From Deltaproteobacteria bacterium (lineage in GTDB: Bacteria; Desulfobacterota; GWC2-55-46): 11,718 bases of DNA. Where the stretch lies: positions 1 through 11,718 of the forward strand of contig JACREV010000081.1 of the NCBI GenBank assembly GCA_016218095.1. The letters are read 5' to 3'. The notes under the pieces were generated by a model that searched no databases, was not told the origin of the DNA, and worked only from the letters and a program-made list of their open reading frames with translations. Of the stretch, positions 5,539-11,718 are shown in pieces. Position numbers and translations under genes: made by a program. How positions within the stretch are numbered: the first letter of the stretch is position 1; each line of letters opens with the position of its first letter.

Positions 5539-6366
5539 ATGAAGCCAGTGATATTCACCGACCTTGACGGAGCGCTCCTCAGCAAAAAAGACTATTCATA
5601 CAAGAGCGCGAAGCCGGCGCTTGAGAGGATAGCAAAGGCGGGGATACCTCTTATTTTCACGTCGAGCAAGACGAAGGCCGAGGTCATGGAGCTTAGAGGG
5701 AGGCTCAATAACACGCACCCCTTTATAGTCGAGAACGGCGGCGGGATATTGATACCGGACAACTACTTCCCCTTCGAGGTCGAGGGGGAGAAGATCACGG
5801 GCTACTCGTTCATAAAGTTAGGGAAGCCTTACGAAGACGTGAAAAAGGGGCTCGCCGCGGCGCGTGAGGGCACCTCTGCCGTCATAAAGGGCTTCGGCGA
5901 CCTCACGGAAGAAGAGCTCTCGACGATAACGGGCCTTTCGATAGAGGACTCCCGCCGCGCCAAGGAGAGGGACTTCGACGAGCCGGTCTTTTTCAGGGGG
6001 ACCGTCGAGTCCGAAAGGGAGTTCTTCATCCGCATCGAGGAGAACGGCCTCAAGTGGACGCGCGGCAGGTACTTCCACGTCCTCGGGGCGCACGACAAGG
6101 GAGACGGCGCGAGGATATTAAAGGGCTACTACAAAAGGCTCTACGGCGATATCGTCACCATCTGCCTCGGCGACGGCTACAACGACCTGCCGCTTCTGCG
6201 CGAGGGCGACTACCCGGTCCTCATAATGAAGGACGACGGCGGGTTCGAGCAGATCTACCTCGACGGGCTCATCAAGACCGATGCGCCGGGCCCCGAAGGC
6301 TGGAACAAGGCCGTTACAGGGATACTCGATTCGCTCGAGGCGTCCGAGAAGGGATACAGGTGCTAA
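5539..6366 (+). CDS. gpgP: Glucosyl-/mannosyl-3-phosphoglycerate phosphatase (HAD-IIB)
   Basis: Removes phosphate from a hexosyl-3-phosphoglycerate to release the compatible solute hexosylglycerate; cytoplasmic. Its 275 residues show HAD motif I TDLDGALL (7-14, nucleophile Asp8 and Asp10), motif II IFTSSKT (39-45), the motif III lysine in HDKGDG (Lys187) and motif IV GDGYNDLPLL (211-220). The block GRYFHVLG (176-183) followed by HDKG and the early ENGGGI (65-70) are typical of the MPGP branch of Cof-type phosphatases. The family includes both MpgP and GpgP; with a GpgS-type synthase (9755-10966) and no GT55 mannosyltransferase in view, glucosyl-3-phosphoglycerate is the likelier substrate. 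The start is ATG at 5539 with AGGAGA 8 nt upstream; a longer frame from TTG at 5512 overlaps the previous stop and has no ribosome site. Confidence 0.88.
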   Translation: MKPVIFTDLDGALLSKKDYSYKSAKPALERIAKAGIPLIFTSSKTKAEVMELRGRLNNTHPFIVENGGGILIPDNYFPFEVEGEKITGYSFIKLGKPYEDVKKGLAAAREGTSAVIKGFGDLTEEELSTITGLSIEDSRRAKERDFDEPVFFRGTVESEREFFIRIEENGLKWTRGRYFHVLGAHDKGDGARILKGYYKRLYGDIVTICLGDGYNDLPLLREGDYPVLIMKDDGGFEQIYLDGLIKTDAPGPEGWNKAVTGILDSLEASEKGYRC

Positions 6367-6451
6367 AGCCCCCGCTATCCGCACGCTGAAACGCTCCCCG
6401 CTCTTTTCCCCGCATCCCTTTTAACCCCGTTCGCAAAACCGAAAGGCCGCC

Positions 6452-7708
6452 ATGGAGTTTGACCCCTCACCCGCAACAGCGGAGGCGAAAGGCAAGGGCG
6501 CCCTTTCCGCCGATATAGTCGTCGGCATCCCGAGCTACAACAACTCGGCGACGATAAGCCACGTCGTAAAGGCCGTCGACGCCGGGCTCGGCAAGTACTT
6601 CCCGAATGAGCGCGCGGTCATCGTAAACTCCGACGGAGGCTCGCAGGACTCGACCCCCGAAGAGGTCATCCGCACGAGGGTCGACCACAGGGCGATATTC
6701 CTCACCCACAGGCTCTACCCCGTAAACCGCATAACCACCCCGTACCACGGCGTCCCCGGCAAGGGGAGCGCCTTCAGGACGATCTTCCACATGGCGGCCG
6801 CACTGGGCGCCAGGGCCTGCTGCGTCGTCGACGCGGACCTCCGTTCCATCACGCCTGAGTGGATAGAGCTCCTCATCGCACCGGTCCTCAAGGAGGACTA
6901 CGACTTCGTAGCCCCCCTCTACTCCAGGCACAAGTACGACGGCACGATAACGAACTCCATCATCTACCCCGTTACGCGCGCGCTCTACGGCAGGAGGATA
7001 CGCCAGCCCATGGGAGGAGAGTTCGGCTTCTCCGGGAGGCTCGCCTCGCGCTACCTCTCCCAGAACGTCTGGGATTCGGACGTCGCGCGCTTCGGCATAG
7101 ACATCTGGATGACGACGGAAGCGATAGCGGGCGGCTTCAAGGTCTGCCAGTCGTACCTCGGCGCCAAGATACACGACCCCAAGGACCCCGGCGCGGACCT
7201 TAAGGACATGTTCACGCAGGTCGTGGGCTCTCTCATGTCTCTCACCGAGAAACATTATGACGAGTGGAAAGGGGCCTCGGCCTCCTCGGACGTCCCGACC
7301 TTCGGCTTCAAGTACTCGGCTGGCGTAGAGCCCGTCCGGGTCAACATGGAAAGGATGGTCAACGCATACAGGGTCGGGGTAAAGAACCTCAAGGACGTCT
7401 GGGCAAAGGTCGTCGGGAAGGACGCAATCGCCGCGTTCGAGGAGATCTCGAAGAAGGGGGGGACGCCGGAGTTCCATTTCTCGAGGGAGCTCTGGGTCAG
7501 GACAGTCTACGACTACCTCATCGCGTTCCACCGCAAAAAACTCCCCGACGACCACCTCCTCGGCTCACTCGTCCCGCTCTACTTCGGCAAGACCGCGTCT
7601 TTCTTCATCGAGGCCTCGGATTTCACGGACGAGGAGGCGGAGGCCGAGGTCGAAAGGACCGCGGAGGAGTACGAAAACCAGAAAAAGTATCTCCTCGAAA
7701 GATGGTAA
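6452..7708 (+). CDS. GT-A glycosyltransferase, glucosylglycerate synthase-like
   Basis: A cytoplasmic nucleotide-sugar-dependent transferase of 418 residues. It has a GT-A fold start VVGIPSYNN (23-31), NSDGGSQD (59-66), PGKGSA (102-107), the metal-binding VVDADLRS (125-132, Asp127-Ala-Asp129), an acceptor-side block MGGEFGFSG (187-195) and a candidate metal/catalytic His241 (KIHDPKDPG). A helical C-terminal region (about 250-418) rich in Trp, Tyr and Glu follows. It resembles GT81-type enzymes such as the single-step glucosylglycerate synthase described from Persephonella marina, and lies between gpgP and channel genes in a cluster ending with gpgS. It may make glucosylglycerate directly from NDP-glucose and glycerate, or extend it with a second sugar; sequence alone does not decide. 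The start is ATG at 6452 with AAAGG 5 nt upstream; the 85-bp gap before it holds nothing I recognise. Confidence 0.75.
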   Translation: MEFDPSPATAEAKGKGALSADIVVGIPSYNNSATISHVVKAVDAGLGKYFPNERAVIVNSDGGSQDSTPEEVIRTRVDHRAIFLTHRLYPVNRITTPYHGVPGKGSAFRTIFHMAAALGARACCVVDADLRSITPEWIELLIAPVLKEDYDFVAPLYSRHKYDGTITNSIIYPVTRALYGRRIRQPMGGEFGFSGRLASRYLSQNVWDSDVARFGIDIWMTTEAIAGGFKVCQSYLGAKIHDPKDPGADLKDMFTQVVGSLMSLTEKHYDEWKGASASSDVPTFGFKYSAGVEPVRVNMERMVNAYRVGVKNLKDVWAKVVGKDAIAAFEEISKKGGTPEFHFSRELWVRTVYDYLIAFHRKKLPDDHLLGSLVPLYFGKTASFFIEASDFTDEEAEAEVERTAEEYENQKKYLLERW

Positions 7709-7723
7709 AAGGAGGTGAGCATA

Positions 7724-8419
7724 ATGGAGAGGCTTAAAAACGAGTTCATAGCCCACCTGAACGAGTTCCTGGACAAGGCCGCCGATTTCATCCCGAACTT
7801 CGTCGTAATGGTCGTGATACTCGCGGCGGGGCTCATCGTTGCGTGGGCGGTGAAACTCGCGATGACGAGGATTTTCGCGGCCGTAAAGCTCGACGACTGG
7901 GCCGACGAGACAGGCATCTCCTCGGCGCTCCACAACGCCGGGATACGAAAGCCGCCGTCGACTTTCATAAAGCTCTCGGTCTACTGGCTTATAGTAGTGA
8001 TGTTCTTCATGGCCGGGTTCGCTTCGTTGGGCCTGAAGGTGACGGACACGCTCGCCTCGCTCTTCTTCATGTACCTGCCGAGGTTCTTCTCGGCGGTCCT
8101 GATCGTCATATTCGGGTACATCTTCGCGGGGTTCGTCTCCCGCGCCGCGCTCCTCACGGCCGTGAACGCCGGGATAGAATACTCGAAGCTTATCGCCGCG
8201 GCGGTCCGGATCTTTATCGTCATCCTCGTCTTCGCCATGGCGCTCGAACAGCTCTCGATAGCCCCGAGGATAGTATTCGCCGCATTCTCCATATTCTTCG
8301 GCGGGATATCTCTCGGATTGGCCATCGCCTTCGGCTACGGCGGAAGGGGGATAGCGAAGAAGCTCCTCGAATATATCGTGAAAAAGGAGACCGAAAAGGA
8401 CGACATAAACATGCTATGA
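7724..8419 (+). CDS. MscS-related conserved-TM-helix membrane protein without cytoplasmic domain
   Basis: A small inner-membrane protein of 231 residues with about five hydrophobic helices (near 25-47, 84-104, 120-139, 155-176 and 183-206). The last one ends GGISLGLAIAFGYGGRGIAKK (193-213), a Gly/Ala-rich pattern like the MscS TM3 pore helix and the 'conserved TM helix' repeats of CmpX-type proteins. It stops about 18 residues after this helix, so the beta domain and cytoplasmic vestibule of MscS are absent. It could be a small channel or a partner subunit of the MscS encoded next. The start is ATG at 7724, 8 nt after AGGAGG; an in-frame GTG at 7715 overlaps that ribosome site and is rejected. 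It follows the glycosyltransferase by 15 nt, so the two are very likely one transcript. Confidence 0.8.
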   Translation: MERLKNEFIAHLNEFLDKAADFIPNFVVMVVILAAGLIVAWAVKLAMTRIFAAVKLDDWADETGISSALHNAGIRKPPSTFIKLSVYWLIVVMFFMAGFASLGLKVTDTLASLFFMYLPRFFSAVLIVIFGYIFAGFVSRAALLTAVNAGIEYSKLIAAAVRIFIVILVFAMALEQLSIAPRIVFAAFSIFFGGISLGLAIAFGYGGRGIAKKLLEYIVKKETEKDDINML

Positions 8420-8500
8420 ATTTGATTTGCCGCCCGTACGATGATAGAATTCAAAAAAGGCTCTGAAGCTTTTTATGGATAACCCCTCAGGCGCTTCTAA

Positions 8501-9580
8501 ATGCCTTTACACGAATTCATCTCGGGAGGCCGACGGTTGTTCAGTGAAGCAGGAAATCCGAGGGCGCTTCTCATAGCGTCCCTCGTATTCGCGCTCTGTC
8601 TCGCCGCCTTTTTCGTCATCCGGAGGCTCGCCTTCGGGTCTTTCTCGAAGTGGGCGGGGAAGACCGGCACAAAGGCCGACGACATAGCCATAGAAGCCGT
8701 CAGGCACCCGTCCGTCTACTGGGTGATAGCGTTAAGCCTCTACATCGCCCTCGACACCTCGGCCTTCCCGGCGAAGTACGTCGGTTACGGGCTCTCCGTC
8801 CTCTACATCCTCATCGTCCTCTCCATTACGCTCGCCATCGCCAACATAAGCTCGGCGCTCGTCCAGAACGCGATGCAGAAGACGGCCGCGAACGTCCCTG
8901 TGACGGGCCTGTCGCGCGCGGTCATACGCGCCGTCATATTCGTACTCGGCTTTCTCGTGATACTCAACAACCTCGGCATCTCCATAACCCCGATACTCAC
9001 GGCCTTGGGCGTCGGCGGCCTCGCGGTCGCGCTCGCGCTCCAGGACACGCTCTCGAACCTGTTTGCCGGGATGCACATCCTCGTCGAACAGCCCGTCAGG
9101 GTCGGGGATTTTATCAGGCTCCATACCGGCGAGGAGGGGTTCGTCTCGGACATAGGCTGGAGGACCACGCGCTTAAGACAACTCACCAATAACATCGTCA
9201 TCATACCGAACAACAAGCTCTCGCAATCCACCATCACCAACTTCCACCTCCCGGAGCTGAAGACCGCGCTCGCCATAAAGGTCGGGGTCGAGTACTCCTC
9301 AGACGCCGACCGGGTGGAACAGATCCTCCTCGACGAGGCCAAAAAGGCCGTGGGCGCGGTAAAAGGGGTGCTACCCGAGCCGCCGCCGGTCGTCCGGCTC
9401 ACCGGGTTTGCGGAATCCGCCCTCGAGTTCACGGTAGTCTGCCAGCTCGCCGAATACGTCGACCAGTTCGAGGCCCAGCACGAGCTCCGGAAGATGATAC
9501 TGAAGCGGCTCAAGTCCGAGCATATCAACATCCCCTTCCCCACGAGGACCGTGGAGCTTAAAGACAAACGCCAGGACTAA
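8501..9580 (+). CDS. mscS: MscS family small-conductance mechanosensitive channel
   Basis: Homoheptameric inner-membrane channel that opens when membrane tension rises on hypo-osmotic shock and releases small solutes. Of its 359 residues, four helices lie in the first ~160 (near 21-40, 71-88, 98-118 and 139-158). The pore helix TM3 follows: ALGVGGLAVALALQDTLSNLF (168-188), continuing into the QPVRVGDFI junction (197-205). Next come the beta domain with NNIVIIPNNKLSQSTITN (230-247) and the alpha/beta vestibule ending INIPFPTRTV (342-351). Four helices before TM3 instead of the two in E. coli MscS put it in the longer subgroup. The ATG at 8501 lacks a Shine-Dalgarno; TTG at 8537 has GGAGG 7 nt upstream and is a serious alternative, removing 12 residues. 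It sits between a solute glycosyltransferase and gpgS. Confidence 0.93.
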   Translation: MPLHEFISGGRRLFSEAGNPRALLIASLVFALCLAAFFVIRRLAFGSFSKWAGKTGTKADDIAIEAVRHPSVYWVIALSLYIALDTSAFPAKYVGYGLSVLYILIVLSITLAIANISSALVQNAMQKTAANVPVTGLSRAVIRAVIFVLGFLVILNNLGISITPILTALGVGGLAVALALQDTLSNLFAGMHILVEQPVRVGDFIRLHTGEEGFVSDIGWRTTRLRQLTNNIVIIPNNKLSQSTITNFHLPELKTALAIKVGVEYSSDADRVEQILLDEAKKAVGAVKGVLPEPPPVVRLTGFAESALEFTVVCQLAEYVDQFEAQHELRKMILKRLKSEHINIPFPTRTVELKDKRQD

Positions 9581-9596
9581 AAACCGCCCAGCCTCC

Positions 9597-9625
9597 TTGA
9601 CAGCCTACCTTCCCTCAATTACCCT
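9597..9625 (+). promoter_or_regulatory. Possible internal promoter upstream of gpgS
   Basis: TTGACA (9597-9602), a 17-nt spacer and TACCCT (9620-9625, only 3 of 6). If used, the mRNA would start near 9632 and carry the 42-bp palindrome in a ~120-nt leader. The perfect -35 is suggestive but the -10 is weak. Confidence 0.3.
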
Positions 9626-9654
9626 CTAAAAGGACTCAGAAAAAGTTTTTTTTG

Positions 9655-9696
9655 CATTGCGAGGACCGCTTCTTCGGCGAAGAGGTCCTCGCAATG
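9655..9696. repeat. 42-bp palindrome in the gpgS leader
   Basis: CATTGCGAGGACC (9655-9667) and GGTCCTCGCAATG (9684-9696) are perfect 13-bp inverted arms, with an inner CTTC/GAAG pairing around TTCGGC. It lies between mscS and gpgS. A T-run precedes it on the plus strand but none follows on either strand, so it is not a standard intrinsic terminator. From memory, CATTGCGAGG-type palindromes occur as dispersed REP-like repeats in several bacterial groups; that is not checked here. Confidence 0.75.
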
Positions 9697-9754
9697 GCGC
9701 CGCTTCGTTTCTTCGTCCTCAAAAAGCGCCGGTGGAATCCGGGGGAGTTTTCCC

Positions 9755-10966
9755 ATGGCTGACTTTTATCAGGCAGGGGCGATAACCACGCTCCACAGGA
9801 TAGGAAGGCCGAAGACCGAAAAGCTCCTCGCCGAGCTCGAGCTCTACAGCATGGTGAGGCCCGTAGCCCTCGTGCTCCCGGCCTTATATTCGGATGTAAC
9901 CGGCGAGGCGATGAAGGGGATATGCGCGGAACTCACAGCCGCGCGTTTCGTAAAAGAGATCGTCCTCGCGCTCGGCCCGGCCTCCGACGACGAGTTCAGG
10001 GCAGTCCGGGACCTCCTCTCGACGCTCCCGCAGAAGGTGAGCGTCGTGCATACCGGCGGCAGGCGCATAGGCGAACTCTACCGGACGCTCGAGGAGCACG
10101 GGGTATCCGCCGGAAGGGACGGCAAGGGGCGCTCGGCGTGGACGAGCTACGGCTATGTCCTCTCAGGGGCCGAGTGCCACGCCATAGCCCTCCACGACTG
10201 CGACATAGTCACCTACTCGATCGACCTCCTCGGCAGGCTCTGCTACCCGGTCCTGAACCCGACGCTCGACTATGTCTTCTGCAAGGGGTATTACGCGCGG
10301 GCGTCCGATAAGCTCCACGGCAGGGTGACTCGCCTCTTCCTCATACCGCTCGTAAGGGCGCTCCGAAAGATGACCTTCGACCAGCCCTTCCTCGAGTTCC
10401 TCGACACGTTCCGGTACCCGCTCTCGGGAGAGTTCTGCATGACGACGGACCTCGCCCGGGTAAACCGCATCCCGTGGGACTGGGGGCTCGAGGTCGGTGT
10501 ACTCGGTGAGGTCTACAGGAACTATTCCACAAAGAGGATATGCCAGGTCGACATAGCCGACAACTACGAGCACAAGCACCAAAAGCTTTCGGCGGAGGAC
10601 CCTGAGAGGGGGCTCATGAAGATGAGCATAGACATAGCGAAGACGTTATTCAGGACGCTCGCCTCCGAGGGCGTGATCTTTAACGACGCCTTTTTCAAGA
10701 CGCTTGTAGCGACTTACCTCAAGCTCGCGGAGGACTCGATAATAAGGTACGAGGGGGACGCGGCGATAAACGGCCTCTCCTTCGACAGGCACGAAGAGGC
10801 CATGGCCGTCGACGCCTTCACGAGGGCTATAGCGAAGGCCGCGGAGATAATCGAGACGAACCCCTTGGGCGCGCCGTTAATCCCTAACTGGAACAGGGTG
10901 ATATCCGCCATACCCGGGGTGCTGGAGAGGCTCAGGGCCGCGGTCGAGGAGGACAACGCGCTTTAG
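9755..10966 (+). CDS. gpgS: Glucosyl-3-phosphoglycerate synthase
   Basis: GT81 retaining glucosyltransferase that moves glucose from an NDP-glucose to D-3-phosphoglycerate, the committed step of glucosylglycerate synthesis; cytoplasmic. Its 403 residues match the ~400-residue branch found in Persephonella, methanogens and cyanobacteria rather than the ~325-residue mycobacterial branch. Visible blocks are MADFYQAGAITTLHRIG (1-17), LVLPALYSD (39-47), GKGRSAW (123-129), the metal motif ALHDCDIVTYS (145-155, Asp148-Cys-Asp150), YPLSGEF (221-227), WDWGLEVG (241-248) and ICQVDIADNYEHKHQ (262-276). The ribosome site GGGGGAG is 7 nt before the ATG; GGGA and TCCC around it can form a 4-bp hairpin. It lies 174 bp after mscS, so it may be read from the cluster promoter or a local one. 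It ends 2 nt from the stop of the convergent YyaL-like gene, with no terminator visible. Confidence 0.95.
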   Translation: MADFYQAGAITTLHRIGRPKTEKLLAELELYSMVRPVALVLPALYSDVTGEAMKGICAELTAARFVKEIVLALGPASDDEFRAVRDLLSTLPQKVSVVHTGGRRIGELYRTLEEHGVSAGRDGKGRSAWTSYGYVLSGAECHAIALHDCDIVTYSIDLLGRLCYPVLNPTLDYVFCKGYYARASDKLHGRVTRLFLIPLVRALRKMTFDQPFLEFLDTFRYPLSGEFCMTTDLARVNRIPWDWGLEVGVLGEVYRNYSTKRICQVDIADNYEHKHQKLSAEDPERGLMKMSIDIAKTLFRTLASEGVIFNDAFFKTLVATYLKLAEDSIIRYEGDAAINGLSFDRHEEAMAVDAFTRAIAKAAEIIETNPLGAPLIPNWNRVISAIPGVLERLRAAVEEDNAL

Positions 10967-10968
10967 CG

Positions 10969-11718
10969 TCAGTGCCTCTTGCCCGGCGGCTCCTTCAACA
11001 TGTCTTCGTAGACGCTCAAGAAATTCCCGTAGGAGAGCGGCTCTTCCTTGAGCCCCTCTATCGACCTTACTATCCCTTCGGCGAGCCTCCTCGTCTCCGA
11101 GTCTCCAGTCACGATGGAATACCTCTGGAAGAGGTCGGCGGCGGCGGAATTGCCGGACGGGACGTCGTTATCGAAGAGGTCACGTTCCCTGACGATGAGC
11201 CTCTCCTGGTCGTTCCCGGTATCGTAAAAGAGGGACTGTGTCTCGTCATAAAAGAGCTCTTTTATGGATGAGACGAGCTCTCCGGTCCTTTCAAGCCATT
11301 CCCCCTCGCCGGTCGCTTCAAAGATGGCGAGGAGCCCGAGAGCGAAAAGCGCGTAGTCCTCGAGGTTCGCCTTGGTGAGAGCGCCGCCTTCGAGGTAGTA
11401 CCTGAGCAGCCTGCCGTTATCGTCCCTCGACGAAGTCATTATGAACTCCGCGCTCCTCTTCGCCTCTTCAGCGAGCGTCCCGTCGTTGAATATACGGGAC
11501 GCCGAGGCGAGCGCGCTTATCGCGAGCCCGTTCCACGCGGTGATTATCTTCCTGTCGGTCGCAGGTCTCGTCCGCGTCTCGCGCGCCTTCCTGAGCTCGT
11601 TTTTAAGCTTTTTTACGCGCTCCGGGAGCCCGTCCTTGTATTTGAGCGAACGGGCTCCCCGGAGGAGGCTTTTGCCGCCCAGGTTCGCGTCCTCGATGAG
11701 ATAGAAGTATTTCATGAA
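10969..11718 (-). CDS. YyaL/DUF255-type protein (spermatogenesis-associated protein 20-like), C-terminal part
   Basis: Only the C-terminal ~249 residues are inside the window; the frame is still open at 11718 and the N-terminal thioredoxin-like DUF255 domain expected of the family (usually 600-700 residues in total) lies outside. What is seen belongs to the alpha/alpha-barrel half. Numbered from the Met at 11715, it has RTRPATDRKIITAWNGLAIS (48-67), the LEDYALFALGLLAIFEATGE helix (118-137), and RDLFDNDVPSGNSAAADL (178-195) ahead of a YSIVTG helix. These blocks are typical of the family annotated as 'thioredoxin domain-containing protein' or N-acylglucosamine 2-epimerase-like. The biochemical role is not established. 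It is convergent with gpgS at a 2-nt distance. The visible frame is intact. Confidence 0.88.
   Translation of the reverse strand, partial: FMKYFYLIEDANLGGKSLLRGARSLKYKDGLPERVKKLKNELRKARETRTRPATDRKIITAWNGLAISALASASRIFNDGTLAEEAKRSAEFIMTSSRDDNGRLLRYYLEGGALTKANLEDYALFALGLLAIFEATGEGEWLERTGELVSSIKELFYDETQSLFYDTGNDQERLIVRERDLFDNDVPSGNSAAADLFQRYSIVTGDSETRRLAEGIVRSIEGLKEEPLSYGNFLSVYEDMLKEPPGKRH

Noticed and set aside
6467..7555. 362-codon minus-strand open frame
   Set aside because: Antisense to the glycosyltransferase; its Asp/Glu/Arg/Val-rich composition is typical of a shadow frame in GC-rich genes.
8453..8474. Hairpin AAAAAGGCT/AGCTTTTT between the two channel genes
   Set aside because: Only three GC pairs with a bulge and a short T-run; too weak to call a terminator, although partial attenuation between the genes cannot be excluded.
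9655..9696. Intrinsic terminator for mscS
   Set aside because: The hairpin is strong, but the following bases are GC-rich on the plus strand and A-rich on the minus strand, so there is no U-tract after the stem in either direction.

Overview
The window reads as chromosomal DNA of a GC-rich bacterium. Shine-Dalgarno sites, TTGACA-type promoters, an exported Amidase_3 enzyme and MscS channels all point to Bacteria. Codon use is distinctive for GC-rich DNA: isoleucine is often ATA, arginine often AGG and leucine mostly CTC. That pattern, with the gene content, would suit a deltaproteobacterial/Desulfobacterota-like or neighbouring lineage, but the sequence alone does not settle the taxonomy.

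Layout. (1) 1-1140, minus strand: citrate synthase, missing only its last few residues at the window edge, with its own promoter. (2) 1141-1445: two copies of a ~90-bp imperfect palindromic repeat, then the intrinsic terminator of a cold-shock gene. (3) 1446-3911, minus strand: amidase, RNase PH and XTP/dITP pyrophosphatase form a tight overlapping operon. It runs toward a cold-shock protein gene that has its own strong promoter and a ~98-nt leader in which an inverted repeat overlaps the Shine-Dalgarno. (4) 3912-4510, a 599-bp divergent intergenic region: a 122-bp terminal-inverted-repeat hairpin element, then four head-to-tail units of the ~90-bp repeat, two of them identical over 89 bp. (5) 4511-10966, plus strand: Na+/Ca2+ exchanger-like protein, mannosyl/glucosyl-3-phosphoglycerate phosphatase (HAD), GT-A glycosyltransferase, a five-helix MscS-related membrane protein without the cytoplasmic domain, a full MscS channel, and glucosyl-3-phosphoglycerate synthase (GpgS). 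(6) 10969-11718, minus strand: C-terminal part of a YyaL/DUF255 (spermatogenesis-associated protein 20-like) protein, ending 2 nt from gpgS.

The main biological unit is region 5. GpgS joins NDP-glucose to 3-phosphoglycerate, the HAD phosphatase removes the phosphate to give glucosylglycerate, and the second glycosyltransferase either makes the same solute in one step or adds a further sugar. Two MscS-type proteins between the enzymes could vent the solute on hypo-osmotic shock, and the exchanger could handle cations. I infer a self-contained 'make it, release it' module for a charged compatible solute. The other notable layer is non-coding: two palindromic repeat families sit at transcription-unit boundaries, and one of them appears to supply the -35 box of an apparently leaderless amidase operon.
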